NCBI GenBank assembly: GCA_937864535.1
Contig: CALMJS010000020.1
Location: forward strand, 124,001-188,000
DNA length: 64,000 bases
From: an uncultured Paracoccaceae bacterium
GTDB taxonomy: Bacteria; Pseudomonadota; Alphaproteobacteria; Rhodobacterales; Rhodobacteraceae
Direction: 5' to 3'
Below the pieces are notes generated by a model, which saw nothing but the letters and a program-made list of their open reading frames with translations, had not been told where the DNA came from and ran no database searches. Below, piece after piece: positions 54,771 to 63,214 of this stretch (positions within the stretch are counted from its first letter, which is position 1; every line of letters starts with the position of its first letter). A program made the translations under genes and the position numbers.

Positions 54771-55148
54771 CGGCAGGATCGCACGCAGGCGGGGGCAGCG
54801 GAACCAGACGCCGCCCCAAGCGAACAGACCCATGTAGACCCCGAATAAAGTGTGCGAAAACAGTGGGCTACCGGCCTGCATTTGTGTCGCGATCGCCCCG
54901 CCAAAGACCGCAGTCAGCAGGACCGCGCCAAGGATCATGGTCGGCGGGTAGAGATAGATCAGGGTACAGATCAGTTCGATCAGCCCGATCAGCATCAGCG
55001 GGCTGTTGTCCCAGCCGAGCGCGACCATCGTGTCCTGAGCGACCGACATTCCGGTTAACTTGGGCAGGACCGACGCCCCGATCATGAACGCGCCCAACGT
55101 GCCGGAGAGGGCCCAGCCGATGGTTTTCAGAGTTTTGGTTTGCTGCAT
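54762..55148 (-). CDS. DoxX-like membrane protein
   Basis: 128 residues from ATG 55148, with GGGGACACC upstream. Four hydrophobic helices ([38 protein letters not shown] and two more) and the VLPKLTG segment match DoxX/DoxX-like proteins, which are linked to redox and quinone metabolism. Function in this organism is unknown. It lies on the same strand as the HxlR regulator, 57 bases downstream of it, and may be part of that regulon. Confidence 0.75.
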   Translation of the reverse strand: MQQTKTLKTIGWALSGTLGAFMIGASVLPKLTGMSVAQDTMVALGWDNSPLMLIGLIELICTLIYLYPPTMILGAVLLTAVFGGAIATQMQAGSPLFSHTLFGVYMGLFAWGGVWFRCPRLRAILPLR

Positions 55149-55205
55149 GGTGTCCCCGTTTCCTGATGGCGGCATCATTCATGACACGGGCAAGTGTGCA
55201 AGCCG

Positions 55206-55577
55206 TTACTGACTGACCTCGCGTTGGTCATAGGCCAATCGCGCCGCGTCTATTTCCGCGAGATGCGCAATGCCCCATTCGCCCAGTTTGCGCACGGCCT
55301 GCGCAAAGGATCGGCCCAGGTCGGTCATCTCGTATTCGACAGTCGGCGGCACGGTGGCAAAGGCGGTGCGCGTGATCAATCCGTCGCGTTCCAGTTCGCG
55401 CAGCGTGAGCGACAGCATCCGCTGGGAAATCCCCAAATGCCGCTTGAGTTCGTTAAACCGCATCACGCCGCGGCCATTCAGGGCGATCATGATCAAGAGG
55501 CTCCACTTGTCCCCGATCCGCGACAGCACACCATTGATTTTTTCACATGTGGCGGGGCTATGGCCGATGTCTTTCAT
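55206..55577 (-). CDS. HxlR-family transcriptional regulator
   Basis: 123 residues from ATG 55577, with AAGGAA upstream. CEKINGVLSRIGDKWSLLIM and RFNELKRHLGISQRMLSLTL form the winged helix; ERDGLITRTAFATVPPTVEY is the wing, all typical of HxlR/DUF24. Some family members sense quinones or aldehydes through the N-terminal Cys, which is present here (PATCEK). Divergent from a nitroreductase gene that it probably controls. An open frame continues upstream to 56213, but it runs antisense through the nitroreductase gene. Confidence 0.92.
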   Translation of the reverse strand: MKDIGHSPATCEKINGVLSRIGDKWSLLIMIALNGRGVMRFNELKRHLGISQRMLSLTLRELERDGLITRTAFATVPPTVEYEMTDLGRSFAQAVRKLGEWGIAHLAEIDAARLAYDQREVSQ

Positions 55578-55593
55578 GGGGTGGTTCCTTTTT

Positions 55594-55660
55594 GAATACC
55601 GGGTATCAAACATGTGCCTTCTTGCATGCTTGATGCGGTAATAAATATATACCCGGTTAC
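55594..55660. promoter_or_regulatory. Putative HxlR operator pair in the divergent promoter
   Basis: The 117-base gap holds GAATACCGGGTATC (55594-55607, palindromic ATACC-GGTAT core) and, on the other strand, GTAACCGGGTATA (55648-55660). They share the core ACCGGGTAT and lie about 50 bases apart, as binding sites of a divergently transcribed regulator would. Confidence 0.55.
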
Positions 55661-55694
55661 AAAAGAATACCATACTCCTGAGAGAAGGCCTTAC

Positions 55695-56330
55695 ATGTTC
55701 TACGAAAAACTCGAATGGCGTTATGCAACCAAAGCGATGGACGCCACCCGTACTGTCCCCGGCGAAAAGATCGAGCGCATCATCGAAGCCGCCCGCAAGG
55801 CCCCGACCTCGTCGGGTCTGCAACCGTTCCAGATGCTGTTGGTCACCAATCCCGACGTTCGGGCGAAACTCTCCGCCGCGGCCTTTGGGCAAAAGCAAAT
55901 CACCGACGGCACCGCAGTTCTGGTGTTTGCCGCATGGGATAATTACACCGAGGCCCGGATCGACGGGGTTGTCGATCTTCACGCCAGCATCCGCGGTGAA
56001 CAGGTCCGCGAAGGGCTGAACGGCTATTACACCGGCCTCAAGAATTTGTACTTGCCGCGGTCGGAACAGACCAATTTTGAACACGCCGCCCGTCAGGCCT
56101 ATATCGCCATGGGCTTTGCCCTGATGGCGGCCGCCCAGGAAGAGGTCGATGTGACCCCGATGGAAGGCTTCAATCCTGCCGAGTTCGACGAGATCCTGGG
56201 TCTCAAAGAACAAGGTCTGAAATCGGTCGTGACGCTGGCCATCGGTTATCGCGATACTGCCAATGATTGGCTCGCGCCGATGAAAAAGGTCCGTCGGTCC
56301 CGCGACCAGATCGTGACCGAGGTCAAGTAA
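55695..56330 (+). CDS. Nitroreductase-family oxidoreductase
   Basis: 211 residues from ATG 55695, AAGG 7 bases upstream. FMN-binding motifs: RYATKAMDATRTVPGEKIER (Arg start), EAARKAPTSSGLQPFQ, and the C-terminal VTLAIGYRDTANDW with the conserved Gly-Tyr-Arg. Enzymes of this group reduce nitroaromatics, quinones or aldehydes with NAD(P)H. Pairing with an HxlR regulator suggests induction by such an electrophile. A terminator-like hairpin follows at 56434. Confidence 0.92.
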   Translation: MFYEKLEWRYATKAMDATRTVPGEKIERIIEAARKAPTSSGLQPFQMLLVTNPDVRAKLSAAAFGQKQITDGTAVLVFAAWDNYTEARIDGVVDLHASIRGEQVREGLNGYYTGLKNLYLPRSEQTNFEHAARQAYIAMGFALMAAAQEEVDVTPMEGFNPAEFDEILGLKEQGLKSVVTLAIGYRDTANDWLAPMKKVRRSRDQIVTEVK

Positions 56331-56433
56331 AGTCCGGCGGGAAACCCCCTTTGGACTTGCATTTCGGGGCGGTCTGGTCTATTGGCCGCCCTGTCAGAAG
56401 CGGGGGAAAACACCTGTAGGCGCAGTATAGGGC

Positions 56434-56463
56434 AGGGTCGGACACTCCGGCCCTCTTTGTTTT
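56434..56463 (+). terminator. Terminator-like hairpin in the rpsA leader
   Basis: AGGGTCGG (56434-56441) pairs with CCGGCCCT (56447-56454) over a 5-base loop, followed by CTTTGTTTT. It is 104 bases after the nitroreductase stop and 83 bases before rpsA. A second stem, GGGCGG/CCGCCC, lies at 56367-56391. It may end the nitroreductase transcript or act as an rpsA leader attenuator. Confidence 0.6.
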
Positions 56464-56545
56464 GCGGTTCTGGCACCAACGACTCAAGACCGGCGGAACC
56501 AACCGCCTGGCCCGAAAAAAACGTTAGAAAAGGATATAGACGCCC

Positions 56546-58225
56546 ATGTGCGCTAAGAACGCTATGGAGGAATTCGAAGCCCTCCTGCAAGAAAGCTTCG
56601 AAATTGACACCCCCGAAGAGGGTTCGGTTGTCAAAGGTAAGGTCATCGCCATCGAGGCCGGCCAAGCCATCATCGACGTCGGCTACAAAATGGAAGGCCG
56701 CGTTGATCTGAAAGAATTCGCAAACCCCGGTGAAGCTCCCTCGATCGCTGTTGGCGACGAGGTCGAAGTGTTCCTGCGTGCCGCAGAGAACGCCCGTGGC
56801 GAAGCTGTCATTTCCCGCGAAATGGCCCGCCGCGAAGAAGCCTGGGATCGTCTGGAAAAGGCCTATGCCGCAGAAGAGCGCGTCGAAGGCGCAATCTTTG
56901 GTCGCGTCAAGGGTGGCTTTACCGTCGATCTGGGCGGCGCTGTTGCGTTCCTGCCGGGCTCGCAGGTTGACGTTCGTCCGGTGCGTGATGCTGGCCCGCT
57001 GATGGGTCTCAAGCAGCCGTTCCAAATCCTCAAGATGGACCGTCGTCGTGGCAACATCGTTGTGTCGCGTCGCGCAATCCTCGAAGAATCGCGTGCAGAA
57101 CAGCGCGCCGAAGTCATCGGCAACCTGGCAGAAGGCCAGAACGTCGAAGGCGTAGTCAAGAACATCACCGAATACGGTGCGTTCGTTGATCTGGGCGGCG
57201 TTGACGGTCTGCTGCACGTCACCGACATGGCATGGCGCCGCGTCAACCACCCGTCCGAGATCCTGTCGATCGGTGAAACCATCAAGGTTCAGGTCATCAA
57301 GATCAACAAAGACACCCACCGTATCAGCCTGGGCATGAAGCAGCTCCAGGACGATCCGTGGGATTCGGTGGAACGCAAGTACACCTTGGAATCGGTTCAC
57401 CAGGGCCGCGTGACCAACATCACCGACTACGGCGCATTCGTCGAGCTGGAGCCGGGCGTCGAAGGTCTGGTCCACGTTTCGGAAATGTCCTGGACCAAGA
57501 AGAACGTGCACCCCGGCAAGATCGTTTCGACCTCGCAAGAAGTCGAAGTCATGGTTCTCGAAATCGACTCGACCAAGCGTCGCGTTTCGCTCGGCCTCAA
57601 GCAGACCCAGCGCAACCCGTGGGAAGTCTTTGCTGAGACCCACCCGGAAGGCACCCCGGTCGAAGGCGAAGTCAAGAACATCACCGAATTCGGTCTGTTC
57701 ATCGGTCTTCAGGGCGACATCGACGGCATGGTTCACCTGTCCGACCTGTCGTGGGAAGAGCGTGGCGAAGACGCCATCCAGAACTACCGCAAGGGCGACA
57801 TGGTCAAGGCCGTTGTCACCGAGGTCGACGTTGAGAAAGAGCGTATCTCGCTCTCGATCAAGAACCTCGCTGGCGATCCGTTTGCCGAAGCTATCGGCGG
57901 CGTGAAGCGTGGCTCGGTTATCACCGTGAACGTCACTGCCATCGAAGAAGGCGGCATCGAGGTCGAATACGAAGGCATGAAGTCGTTCATCCGTCGTTCG
58001 GACCTGTCGCGTGACCGCGCTGAACAGCGCCCCGAGCGTTTCGGCGTGGGTGACAAGGTCGACGTTCGCGTCACCAACGTCGACGCCAAGAGCCGCCGTC
58101 TGGGCCTGTCGATCAAAGCTCGCGAAATCGCCGAAGAAAAAGAAGCGATCGACCAGTACGGTTCGTCCGATTCGGGCGCGTCGCTGGGCGACATCCTGGG
58201 CGCTGCTCTCAAGGGCGGCAACTAA
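56546..58225 (+). CDS. rpsA: 30S ribosomal protein S1
   Basis: S1 unwinds and holds mRNA on the 30S subunit. The 559-residue chain has six S1 domains; each has the VEGxVxNIxxFGxFVxL pattern, for example NITEYGAFVDLGGVDGLLHV and NITEFGLFIGLQGDIDGMVH. ATG 56546 has AAAAGGATATAGACGCCC upstream. Codon use is strongly biased to C-ending codons. In most relatives rpsA is between cmk and ihfB; here extra genes lie on both sides. Confidence 0.97.
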   Translation: MCAKNAMEEFEALLQESFEIDTPEEGSVVKGKVIAIEAGQAIIDVGYKMEGRVDLKEFANPGEAPSIAVGDEVEVFLRAAENARGEAVISREMARREEAWDRLEKAYAAEERVEGAIFGRVKGGFTVDLGGAVAFLPGSQVDVRPVRDAGPLMGLKQPFQILKMDRRRGNIVVSRRAILEESRAEQRAEVIGNLAEGQNVEGVVKNITEYGAFVDLGGVDGLLHVTDMAWRRVNHPSEILSIGETIKVQVIKINKDTHRISLGMKQLQDDPWDSVERKYTLESVHQGRVTNITDYGAFVELEPGVEGLVHVSEMSWTKKNVHPGKIVSTSQEVEVMVLEIDSTKRRVSLGLKQTQRNPWEVFAETHPEGTPVEGEVKNITEFGLFIGLQGDIDGMVHLSDLSWEERGEDAIQNYRKGDMVKAVVTEVDVEKERISLSIKNLAGDPFAEAIGGVKRGSVITVNVTAIEEGGIEVEYEGMKSFIRRSDLSRDRAEQRPERFGVGDKVDVRVTNVDAKSRRLGLSIKAREIAEEKEAIDQYGSSDSGASLGDILGAALKGGN

Positions 58226-58252
58226 GCCTGGGTGCCAATTGGCGCTATCTGG

Positions 58253-58283
58253 AAACCCCGCCTTTGGGCGGGGTTTTCTTTTT
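58253..58283 (+). terminator. Rho-independent terminator after rpsA
   Basis: AAACCCCGCC (58253-58262), loop TTTG, GGCGGGGTTT (58267-58276), then TCTTTTT. Strong stem 27 bases after the stop. Confidence 0.92.
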
Positions 58284-58347
58284 GGGGTAGGGGGAATTCG
58301 ATCTCGTGTTAAAGTAGAGCACATTTTTTACAAATACGGGTGCTCGC

Positions 58348-58998
58348 ATGACGCCGCGCGATCTTTTCTTCGCATTGTTTGCCGTGATGGGTTTGACCAC
58401 CTCGGTGCAGGCAACCACGATTACCCTGACCGAGGCGGACTTTGATGTCGGGTCCTATACTATTGCAGCGACCTCTGGCGGCGCAGGCGGACAAACTGTG
58501 TCCAGTACCACATCGGGCAACCCCGACGGTGCGCTGAGCGTGCTGACGAATTTCCATTCGGCCGTTTCCACGATCACCCTCTTTACCGATATGGTGGTGG
58601 ACCTGTCGCAGGGCAGCATCCTCAGCCTCGATTGGCAGGTCGATTTCAATCCGCTCAATGCCTATGGGCAAGGTCAGGGATTTGGGTTGGTCGTGGCCCA
58701 GAACGGGCAGTATTTCCAGATCACGGATGTCACCTGGACCGTCGGTGGCTGGCACACCAAGGTGCTGACGGGGCTGACGGCTGCCAATTTCGGTGGCACG
58801 CTGGATCTCTCGCAGGGGGCGGGCCCGGTTCAGTTCGGACTGGTGACGGGGAATAGCAGTGGCAGCGGTATCCATGTTCTCTACGACAACTTTCAGCTGA
58901 CACTCGAGACGACCCTGCCCGCGGTTCCGATTCCGGCAGGGCTGCCGCTGATGGCCGGGGCGTTGGGGCTATTCGGCATCATGGCGCGGCGCCGTTAG
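58348..58998 (+). CDS. VPLPA-CTERM-type sorting domain protein (VPIPA variant)
   Basis: 216 residues with a Sec signal (FALFAVMGLTTSVQA-TTI). The C-terminal 24 residues start VPIPAGLPLMAGALGLF and end MARRR: motif, helix, basic tail, as required by XrtD. Compared with the consensus VPLPA the third residue is Ile. The body is beta-rich (LDWQVDFNPLNAYGQGQGF, VQFGLVTGNSSGSGIHVLYD) and may be a lectin-like jelly roll. ATG 58348 has a weak ribosome site. The gene is inserted between rpsA and ihfB behind the rpsA terminator. Confidence 0.88.
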   Translation: MTPRDLFFALFAVMGLTTSVQATTITLTEADFDVGSYTIAATSGGAGGQTVSSTTSGNPDGALSVLTNFHSAVSTITLFTDMVVDLSQGSILSLDWQVDFNPLNAYGQGQGFGLVVAQNGQYFQITDVTWTVGGWHTKVLTGLTAANFGGTLDLSQGAGPVQFGLVTGNSSGSGIHVLYDNFQLTLETTLPAVPIPAGLPLMAGALGLFGIMARRR

Positions 58999-59202
58999 GA
59001 CCAGGCTTCGATTCGCTGCAATGCGGCAGGGCGCATGTGCGCGATCTGACTATTTAACGGGACATTTGCCGGGGGGCGTTCCTAGCCAAATCGCTGCATT
59101 TTCAGGATTTTTACCCTTTGGACAGGGTTTCCATTTGGCGAAGCTGAAAAAGGTGTCGTAGGATATCGTAACGCGCCAAGACGTATCTGGGGATGTGTGA
59201 AG

Positions 59203-59505
59203 ATGATCAGATCAGAATTGATTCAGAAGATTGCCGACGAAAACCCGCATTTGTATCAGCGTGACGTTGAGAAAATCGTTAACACCGTTTTCGAGACGAT
59301 TACCGACGCTATGGCCGATGGTCACCGCGTCGAACTGCGCGGTTTCGGCGCATTCTCTGTCAAAGAGCGCGATGCCAGAATGGGCCGTAACCCGCGCACG
59401 GGTGACCCGGTAGACGTTGACTCCAAGCATGTGCCGTTCTTTAAGACGGGCAAACTGCTTCGGGATCGTTTGAACGGGTTCGAAGGTCCTGACGACGACG
59501 AATAA
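59203..59505 (+). CDS. ihfB: Integration host factor beta subunit
   Basis: IhfB with IhfA bends DNA at specific sites. The 100-residue chain begins [20 protein letters not shown] and has the arm motif [20 protein letters not shown], typical for IHF-beta. I start at ATG 59203; a GTG two codons earlier is possible. The 204-base gap upstream (58999-59202) should hold the promoter; I see no clear structure in it. Confidence 0.95.
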   Translation: MIRSELIQKIADENPHLYQRDVEKIVNTVFETITDAMADGHRVELRGFGAFSVKERDARMGRNPRTGDPVDVDSKHVPFFKTGKLLRDRLNGFEGPDDDE

Positions 59506-59514
59506 GAGAGACTC

Positions 59515-59871
59515 ATGAAAACACTTCGCTACGCCTTTTGGGGCATCGTTGCCCTGTTGCTGGTATTGGTCGGGCTAGCGAACCGTGATCTGGTCACTCT
59601 GCGCGCGATGCCGCAGGCGATGGCGGATTTGATCGGCGTACCTGCCGACATCCAGTTGCCGTTGTTCGTGCCGATTTTTGCCGGAGTGGGCGTTGGGCTC
59701 TTGGTCGGGTTCCTATGGGAATGGCTGCGTGAACATCGGTTCCGCAAGGAGGCCAAGGTTCAGGGCCGCGAAGTGAACCGTCTGCAGCGCGAGTTGAGCG
59801 TGCTGCGGGATGCGGATGGCGACGGCAAGGATGATGTGCTGCAACTGATCGAACGGTCGAGCCTGCGCTGA
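59515..59871 (+). CDS. lapA: LapA-domain inner-membrane protein
   Basis: 118 residues with two membrane helices ([20 protein letters not shown] and [20 protein letters not shown]) followed by a charged cytosolic coil ([20 protein letters not shown]). This is the LapA/DUF1049 family, which in E. coli helps control lipopolysaccharide synthesis with LapB; no lapB is nearby. It is 9 bases after ihfB and overlaps trpF by 1 base, the usual order. Confidence 0.85.
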   Translation: MKTLRYAFWGIVALLLVLVGLANRDLVTLRAMPQAMADLIGVPADIQLPLFVPIFAGVGVGLLVGFLWEWLREHRFRKEAKVQGREVNRLQRELSVLRDADGDGKDDVLQLIERSSLR

Positions 59872-60512
59872 TGCCTGATGTCCGGGTCAAGATCTGCGGC
59901 CTGACGGACCGCGCTATGCTCGACGTGGCCTGTGCTGCTGGCGCGGGCTATGTCGGCTTTGTGTTTTTCCCAAAGAGCCCGCGCAATGTCACCATTGCAC
60001 AGGCGGCTGAACTGGCGATCGAGGTTCCCCTTGGCGTGGCCAAGGTCGCGCTGGTCGTCGATGCCGATGACGCGCTGCTGGATCAGATCACCTCTGCCAT
60101 GCCCTTGGATATGCTGCAACTTCACGGCAAGGAAACGCCGGAACGGGTCACGGAAATCCGTGCGCGGTATGGATTGCCGGTGATGAAGGCCGTCGGGCTG
60201 GCGACGCCGGAGGATGTCCGGCAAATCGATATCTATGCCCAAGTCGCCGACCAGATTTTGGTCGATGCAAAGCCTGCGCCCGCGTCTGATCTGCCGGGCG
60301 GTAATGGCATGGTCTGGGATTGGGCGCTGGCGCGTCGGAAATACTGGACCCGGCCGTGGATGCTGGCGGGCGGTCTGACGGCGGAAAATGTCGCGCAGGC
60401 CATTGATTTGACCGGCGCGCGTCAGGTGGATGTCTCGTCCGGGGTCGAGAGTGCGCCGGGTGTGAAAGATGCCGACAAAATTCGCGCCTTCATTCAGGCG
60501 GCCCGGCAATAA
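59871..60512 (+). CDS. trpF: Phosphoribosylanthranilate isomerase
   Basis: TrpF performs the Amadori step of tryptophan synthesis. The catalytic Cys9 is in [39 protein letters not shown] and [15 protein letters not shown] complete the (beta/alpha)8 pattern, the last being the phosphate site. 213 residues. It overlaps lapA by 1 base (TGATG) and is followed by trpB after 81 bases. Confidence 0.96.
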   Translation: MPDVRVKICGLTDRAMLDVACAAGAGYVGFVFFPKSPRNVTIAQAAELAIEVPLGVAKVALVVDADDALLDQITSAMPLDMLQLHGKETPERVTEIRARYGLPVMKAVGLATPEDVRQIDIYAQVADQILVDAKPAPASDLPGGNGMVWDWALARRKYWTRPWMLAGGLTAENVAQAIDLTGARQVDVSSGVESAPGVKDADKIRAFIQAARQ

Positions 60513-60593
60513 ATCGGCGCTCAGGGATTCCCTGTCTCTTTACCCTCCCTGCCCAAGTCGCTAGGACTCTTGTCGAACTTCGGGGAGGCCGAC

Positions 60594-61850
60594 ATGGCAG
60601 ACGATCTTTTCAACAGCTTCATGAATGGTCCGGACGACAAGGGCCGGTTCGGTAATTTCGGCGGACGCTTTGTCGCCGAGACGCTGATGCCGCTGGTTCT
60701 TGACCTGCAGGCCGAATACGAAAAGGCCAAGACCGACCCGACCTTCTGGGCGGAAATGGACGATCTGTGGAAGCACTACGTCGGCCGTCCGTCGCCGCTG
60801 TATTTCGCCAGCCGCATGACCGAAGAGCTGGGCGGCGCCAAGGTTTACCTCAAGCGGGACGAGCTGAATCACACCGGCGCGCACAAGATCAACAACGTGC
60901 TGGGCCAGATCATCCTCGCCCGCCGCATGGGCAAAACCCGGATCATCGCCGAAACGGGCGCGGGCCAGCATGGTGTTGCAACCGCGACCGTCTGCGCCAA
61001 ATTCGGCCTGCAATGCGTGGTCTATATGGGCGCGCATGACGTGGAACGCCAGCAGCCGAACGTGTTCCGCATGAAACTGTTGGGCGCAGAGGTGATTCCG
61101 GTGACCTCTGGCCGCGGTACGCTCAAGGATGCGATGAACGATGCGCTGCGCGACTGGGTGACCAACGTCGAAGACACGTTCTATTGCATCGGCACCGTGG
61201 CTGGTCCGCACCCCTATCCGGCGATGGTTCGCGATTTCCAGTCGATCATCGGCAAAGAGGTTCGCTGGCAACTGCCCGAGCAAGAGGGCGAAGGCCGACT
61301 GCCGGATACCGTAATCGCCGCAATCGGTGGCGGGTCCAACGCGATGGGCCTGTTCTACCCGTTCCTTGACGATAAATCGGTGAACATCATCGGTGTCGAG
61401 GCCGGCGGCAAGGGTGTCGATGAAAAGATGGAGCACTGCGCGTCTCTGACTGGCGGGCGTCCGGGCGTGTTGCACGGCAACCGTACCTACCTGCTGCAGG
61501 ACGAAGACGGTCAGATCCTCGAAGGATTCTCGATTTCCGCCGGTCTCGACTATCCGGGCATTGGGCCGGAACACGCATGGCTGCATGACGTCGGCCGCGC
61601 TCAGTATGTGTCGATCACCGACAAAGAGGCGCTCGAGGCGTTCCAGTTCTCTTGCAGGACCGAGGGAATCATTCCCGCGTTGGAACCCTCTCATGCCTTG
61701 GCGCATGTGATGAAAATCGCGCCGACCCTGCCCAAAGACCACATCATCGTCATGAACATGTGTGGCCGCGGCGATAAGGACATCTTTACGGTGGCTCGCC
61801 ATTTGGGTGTGGACATGACCGGGCGCAAGGAAGGCCGGGATTCCCACTAA
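60594..61850 (+). CDS. trpB: Tryptophan synthase beta chain
   Basis: TrpB joins indole and serine using PLP. The PLP lysine is K98 in [36 protein letters not shown] (phosphate site) and [12 protein letters not shown] are signatures. ATG 60594 has GGGGAGG upstream; 418 residues. trpA is not in the window. A hairpin follows. Confidence 0.97.
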   Translation: MADDLFNSFMNGPDDKGRFGNFGGRFVAETLMPLVLDLQAEYEKAKTDPTFWAEMDDLWKHYVGRPSPLYFASRMTEELGGAKVYLKRDELNHTGAHKINNVLGQIILARRMGKTRIIAETGAGQHGVATATVCAKFGLQCVVYMGAHDVERQQPNVFRMKLLGAEVIPVTSGRGTLKDAMNDALRDWVTNVEDTFYCIGTVAGPHPYPAMVRDFQSIIGKEVRWQLPEQEGEGRLPDTVIAAIGGGSNAMGLFYPFLDDKSVNIIGVEAGGKGVDEKMEHCASLTGGRPGVLHGNRTYLLQDEDGQILEGFSISAGLDYPGIGPEHAWLHDVGRAQYVSITDKEALEAFQFSCRTEGIIPALEPSHALAHVMKIAPTLPKDHIIVMNMCGRGDKDIFTVARHLGVDMTGRKEGRDSH

Positions 61851-61879
61851 ACTTGGGCATAAACCTTTGGATTAATCGG

Positions 61880-61908
61880 GGGCAGGGGCGTAAGAACCTC
61901 TGCCCTTA
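61880..61908 (+). terminator. Terminator after trpB
   Basis: GGGCAGGGG (61880-61888) and CCTCTGCCC (61897-61905), 9 bp with one wobble, then TTA. Lies 30 bases past the trpB stop. The following 61909-62000 probably holds the promoter of the PepSY gene. Confidence 0.6.
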
Positions 61909-62000
61909 TGCCATTCGGTCAATCCGCAAGACCTGCTATCCTATGTCTCGTGGCGGTCAGATGCAGGGATGTCCCCTGTACGTGACCTGAGGAGACCACG

Positions 62001-62624
62001 ATGAAAAACGTAGTAAAGGGATTGGCCGTCGCAGTGGCATTGGCCGGATTTGTTCCCGCAGCACAGGCCCTGACCGTTAGCGAAGCGATTGCTGCGTCGC
62101 AGGCCGCTGGCTATTCCGTGTTGATGGTGCGCACGGCACGCGACGGCAGCGCGGTGTCTGCTCTCGTCACCGACGGCACCACCTATTACGACATCACCTA
62201 CGACAGCACGACGGGCGAGGCGACCTCGACCACCGAAGTTACGGTGAACACCGACCGGGTTTCCACGTCCTCTGCGTCGGACGTGAATTCTGCCGTCGCC
62301 GCAGCCGAGGCCGCAGGCTATACAGTTCTGGCAGTCCGGACCACCAATAGCGGGGTCAAGGTTCTGGCGACTGACGGCACCACAATGTACGAAGTCGAAT
62401 ACGAAGACGGCACCGTCACGACCGAGGTCGAAGACAATCCGCATCTGGGCGGAGACGACCATGGTCGCCGGGGACGCGGATCGGATGACTCGTCCGATGA
62501 CAGCAGCGACGACGACAGTGTCGATGACGATAGCGATGACGACCATGGCCGGGGCCGCGGTCGGGGTCGGGGTGGCGATGATGACGGCGACGACGATCAT
62601 GGCCGTCACAGCGACGACGACTGA
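62001..62624 (+). CDS. Secreted two-PepSY protein with Asp/Ser and Arg-Gly tail
   Basis: 207 residues from ATG 62001 (GAGGAG upstream). A Sec signal (LAVAVALAGFVPAAQA) leads to two PepSY-like repeats at about 24-75 (TVSEAIAASQAAGYSVLMVR, DGTTYYDITYD) and 85-135 (VNSAVAAAEAAGYTVLAVRT, DGTTMYEVEYE). From residue 140 the chain is a low-complexity tail rich in Asp and Ser with an HGRGRGRGRGGDD segment. PepSY domains bind or inhibit peptidases or respond to envelope conditions; the acidic tail could bind calcium or cations. Exact function unknown. First gene of a three-gene set. Confidence 0.75.
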   Translation: MKNVVKGLAVAVALAGFVPAAQALTVSEAIAASQAAGYSVLMVRTARDGSAVSALVTDGTTYYDITYDSTTGEATSTTEVTVNTDRVSTSSASDVNSAVAAAEAAGYTVLAVRTTNSGVKVLATDGTTMYEVEYEDGTVTTEVEDNPHLGGDDHGRRGRGSDDSSDDSSDDDSVDDDSDDDHGRGRGRGRGGDDDGDDDHGRHSDDD

Positions 62625-62689
62625 GAGTGACGACAACACGGGCTCCGGCGGATCTGGCCTCCGGGGCCCTAGCTTGACCAAGGAAAATG

Positions 62690-63214
62690 ATGAAACGAGC
62701 CTTGCAGATATTGATTGTCCTGATCGGGCTTTTGGGCCCGACTTTTGCAGGGGCAATGACAATCGAAGAGAAGGTGATCGCCTCGCTTCGGGCCGAAGGC
62801 TACGTGGAAATCGTAGTGAGCCGCACATTCCTGGGGCGTTTGCGCTTTGTTGCCAGTGGTGAAAACGGTGTCCGCGAAATCATCGTTCAGGCCTCGAACG
62901 GTGAAATTCTCCGCGATCGGATCACGCGTCCGGTCGTCGCCACAGCGATTAGCCGCAGCGGTTCCTCTGGGTCGAGCGGGCCGAGTACGCCTGTTCCAAC
63001 GCCGGGAGGAGGCAGCGTGATTACGACGCCGCCCTCCGGTAGCGGCGGCGGCACGACGAGCGGGTCAGGCTCCTCGTCCGGTTCATCCGATGATCGAGAG
63101 GATGACGACAAGGAAGACGACGACAAGGAAGACGACGACAAAGAAGACGACGACAAGGATGAAGAAGATGACGATGGTCGCGGGCGTGGACGTGGGCGGG
63201 GCGGTGATGATTAA
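62690..63214 (+). CDS. Secreted PepSY protein with EDDDK repeats and Arg-Gly tail
   Basis: 174 residues from ATG 62690 (AAGGA five bases upstream; ATG 62687 also possible). A signal peptide (LIVLIGLLGPTFAGA) is followed by one PepSY-like unit (IEEKVIASLRAEGYVEIVVS, GVREIIVQASNGEIL), a Ser/Gly/Pro linker (residues 89-135), four EDDDK repeats, and the segment GRGRGRGRGGDD that also occurs in the preceding protein. The 3' end overlaps the LuxR-type gene by 8 bases. It lies 65 bases after the first PepSY gene. Function unknown; envelope location is inferred. Confidence 0.72.
   Translation: MKRALQILIVLIGLLGPTFAGAMTIEEKVIASLRAEGYVEIVVSRTFLGRLRFVASGENGVREIIVQASNGEILRDRITRPVVATAISRSGSSGSSGPSTPVPTPGGGSVITTPPSGSGGGTTSGSGSSSGSSDDREDDDKEDDDKEDDDKEDDDKDEEDDDGRGRGRGRGGDD
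63098..63157 (+). repeat. 15-bp tandem repeat coding for EDDDK
   Basis: Four in-frame units of GAAGACGACGACAAG or near copies (first unit GAGGATGACGACAAG, third ends in AAA) run from 63098 to 63157. They lie inside the second PepSY gene. Near-identical copies suggest recent growth and copy-number change between strains. Confidence 0.9.

Noticed and set aside
55578-56213. A long N-terminal extension of the HxlR regulator
   Set aside because: It runs antisense through the nitroreductase gene and its promoter; ATG 55577 has a good ribosome site and gives the usual HxlR length.
63098-63157. CRISPR-like short repeat array
   Set aside because: Units are 15 bases without spacers and in frame in a protein gene; they are a coding tandem repeat.
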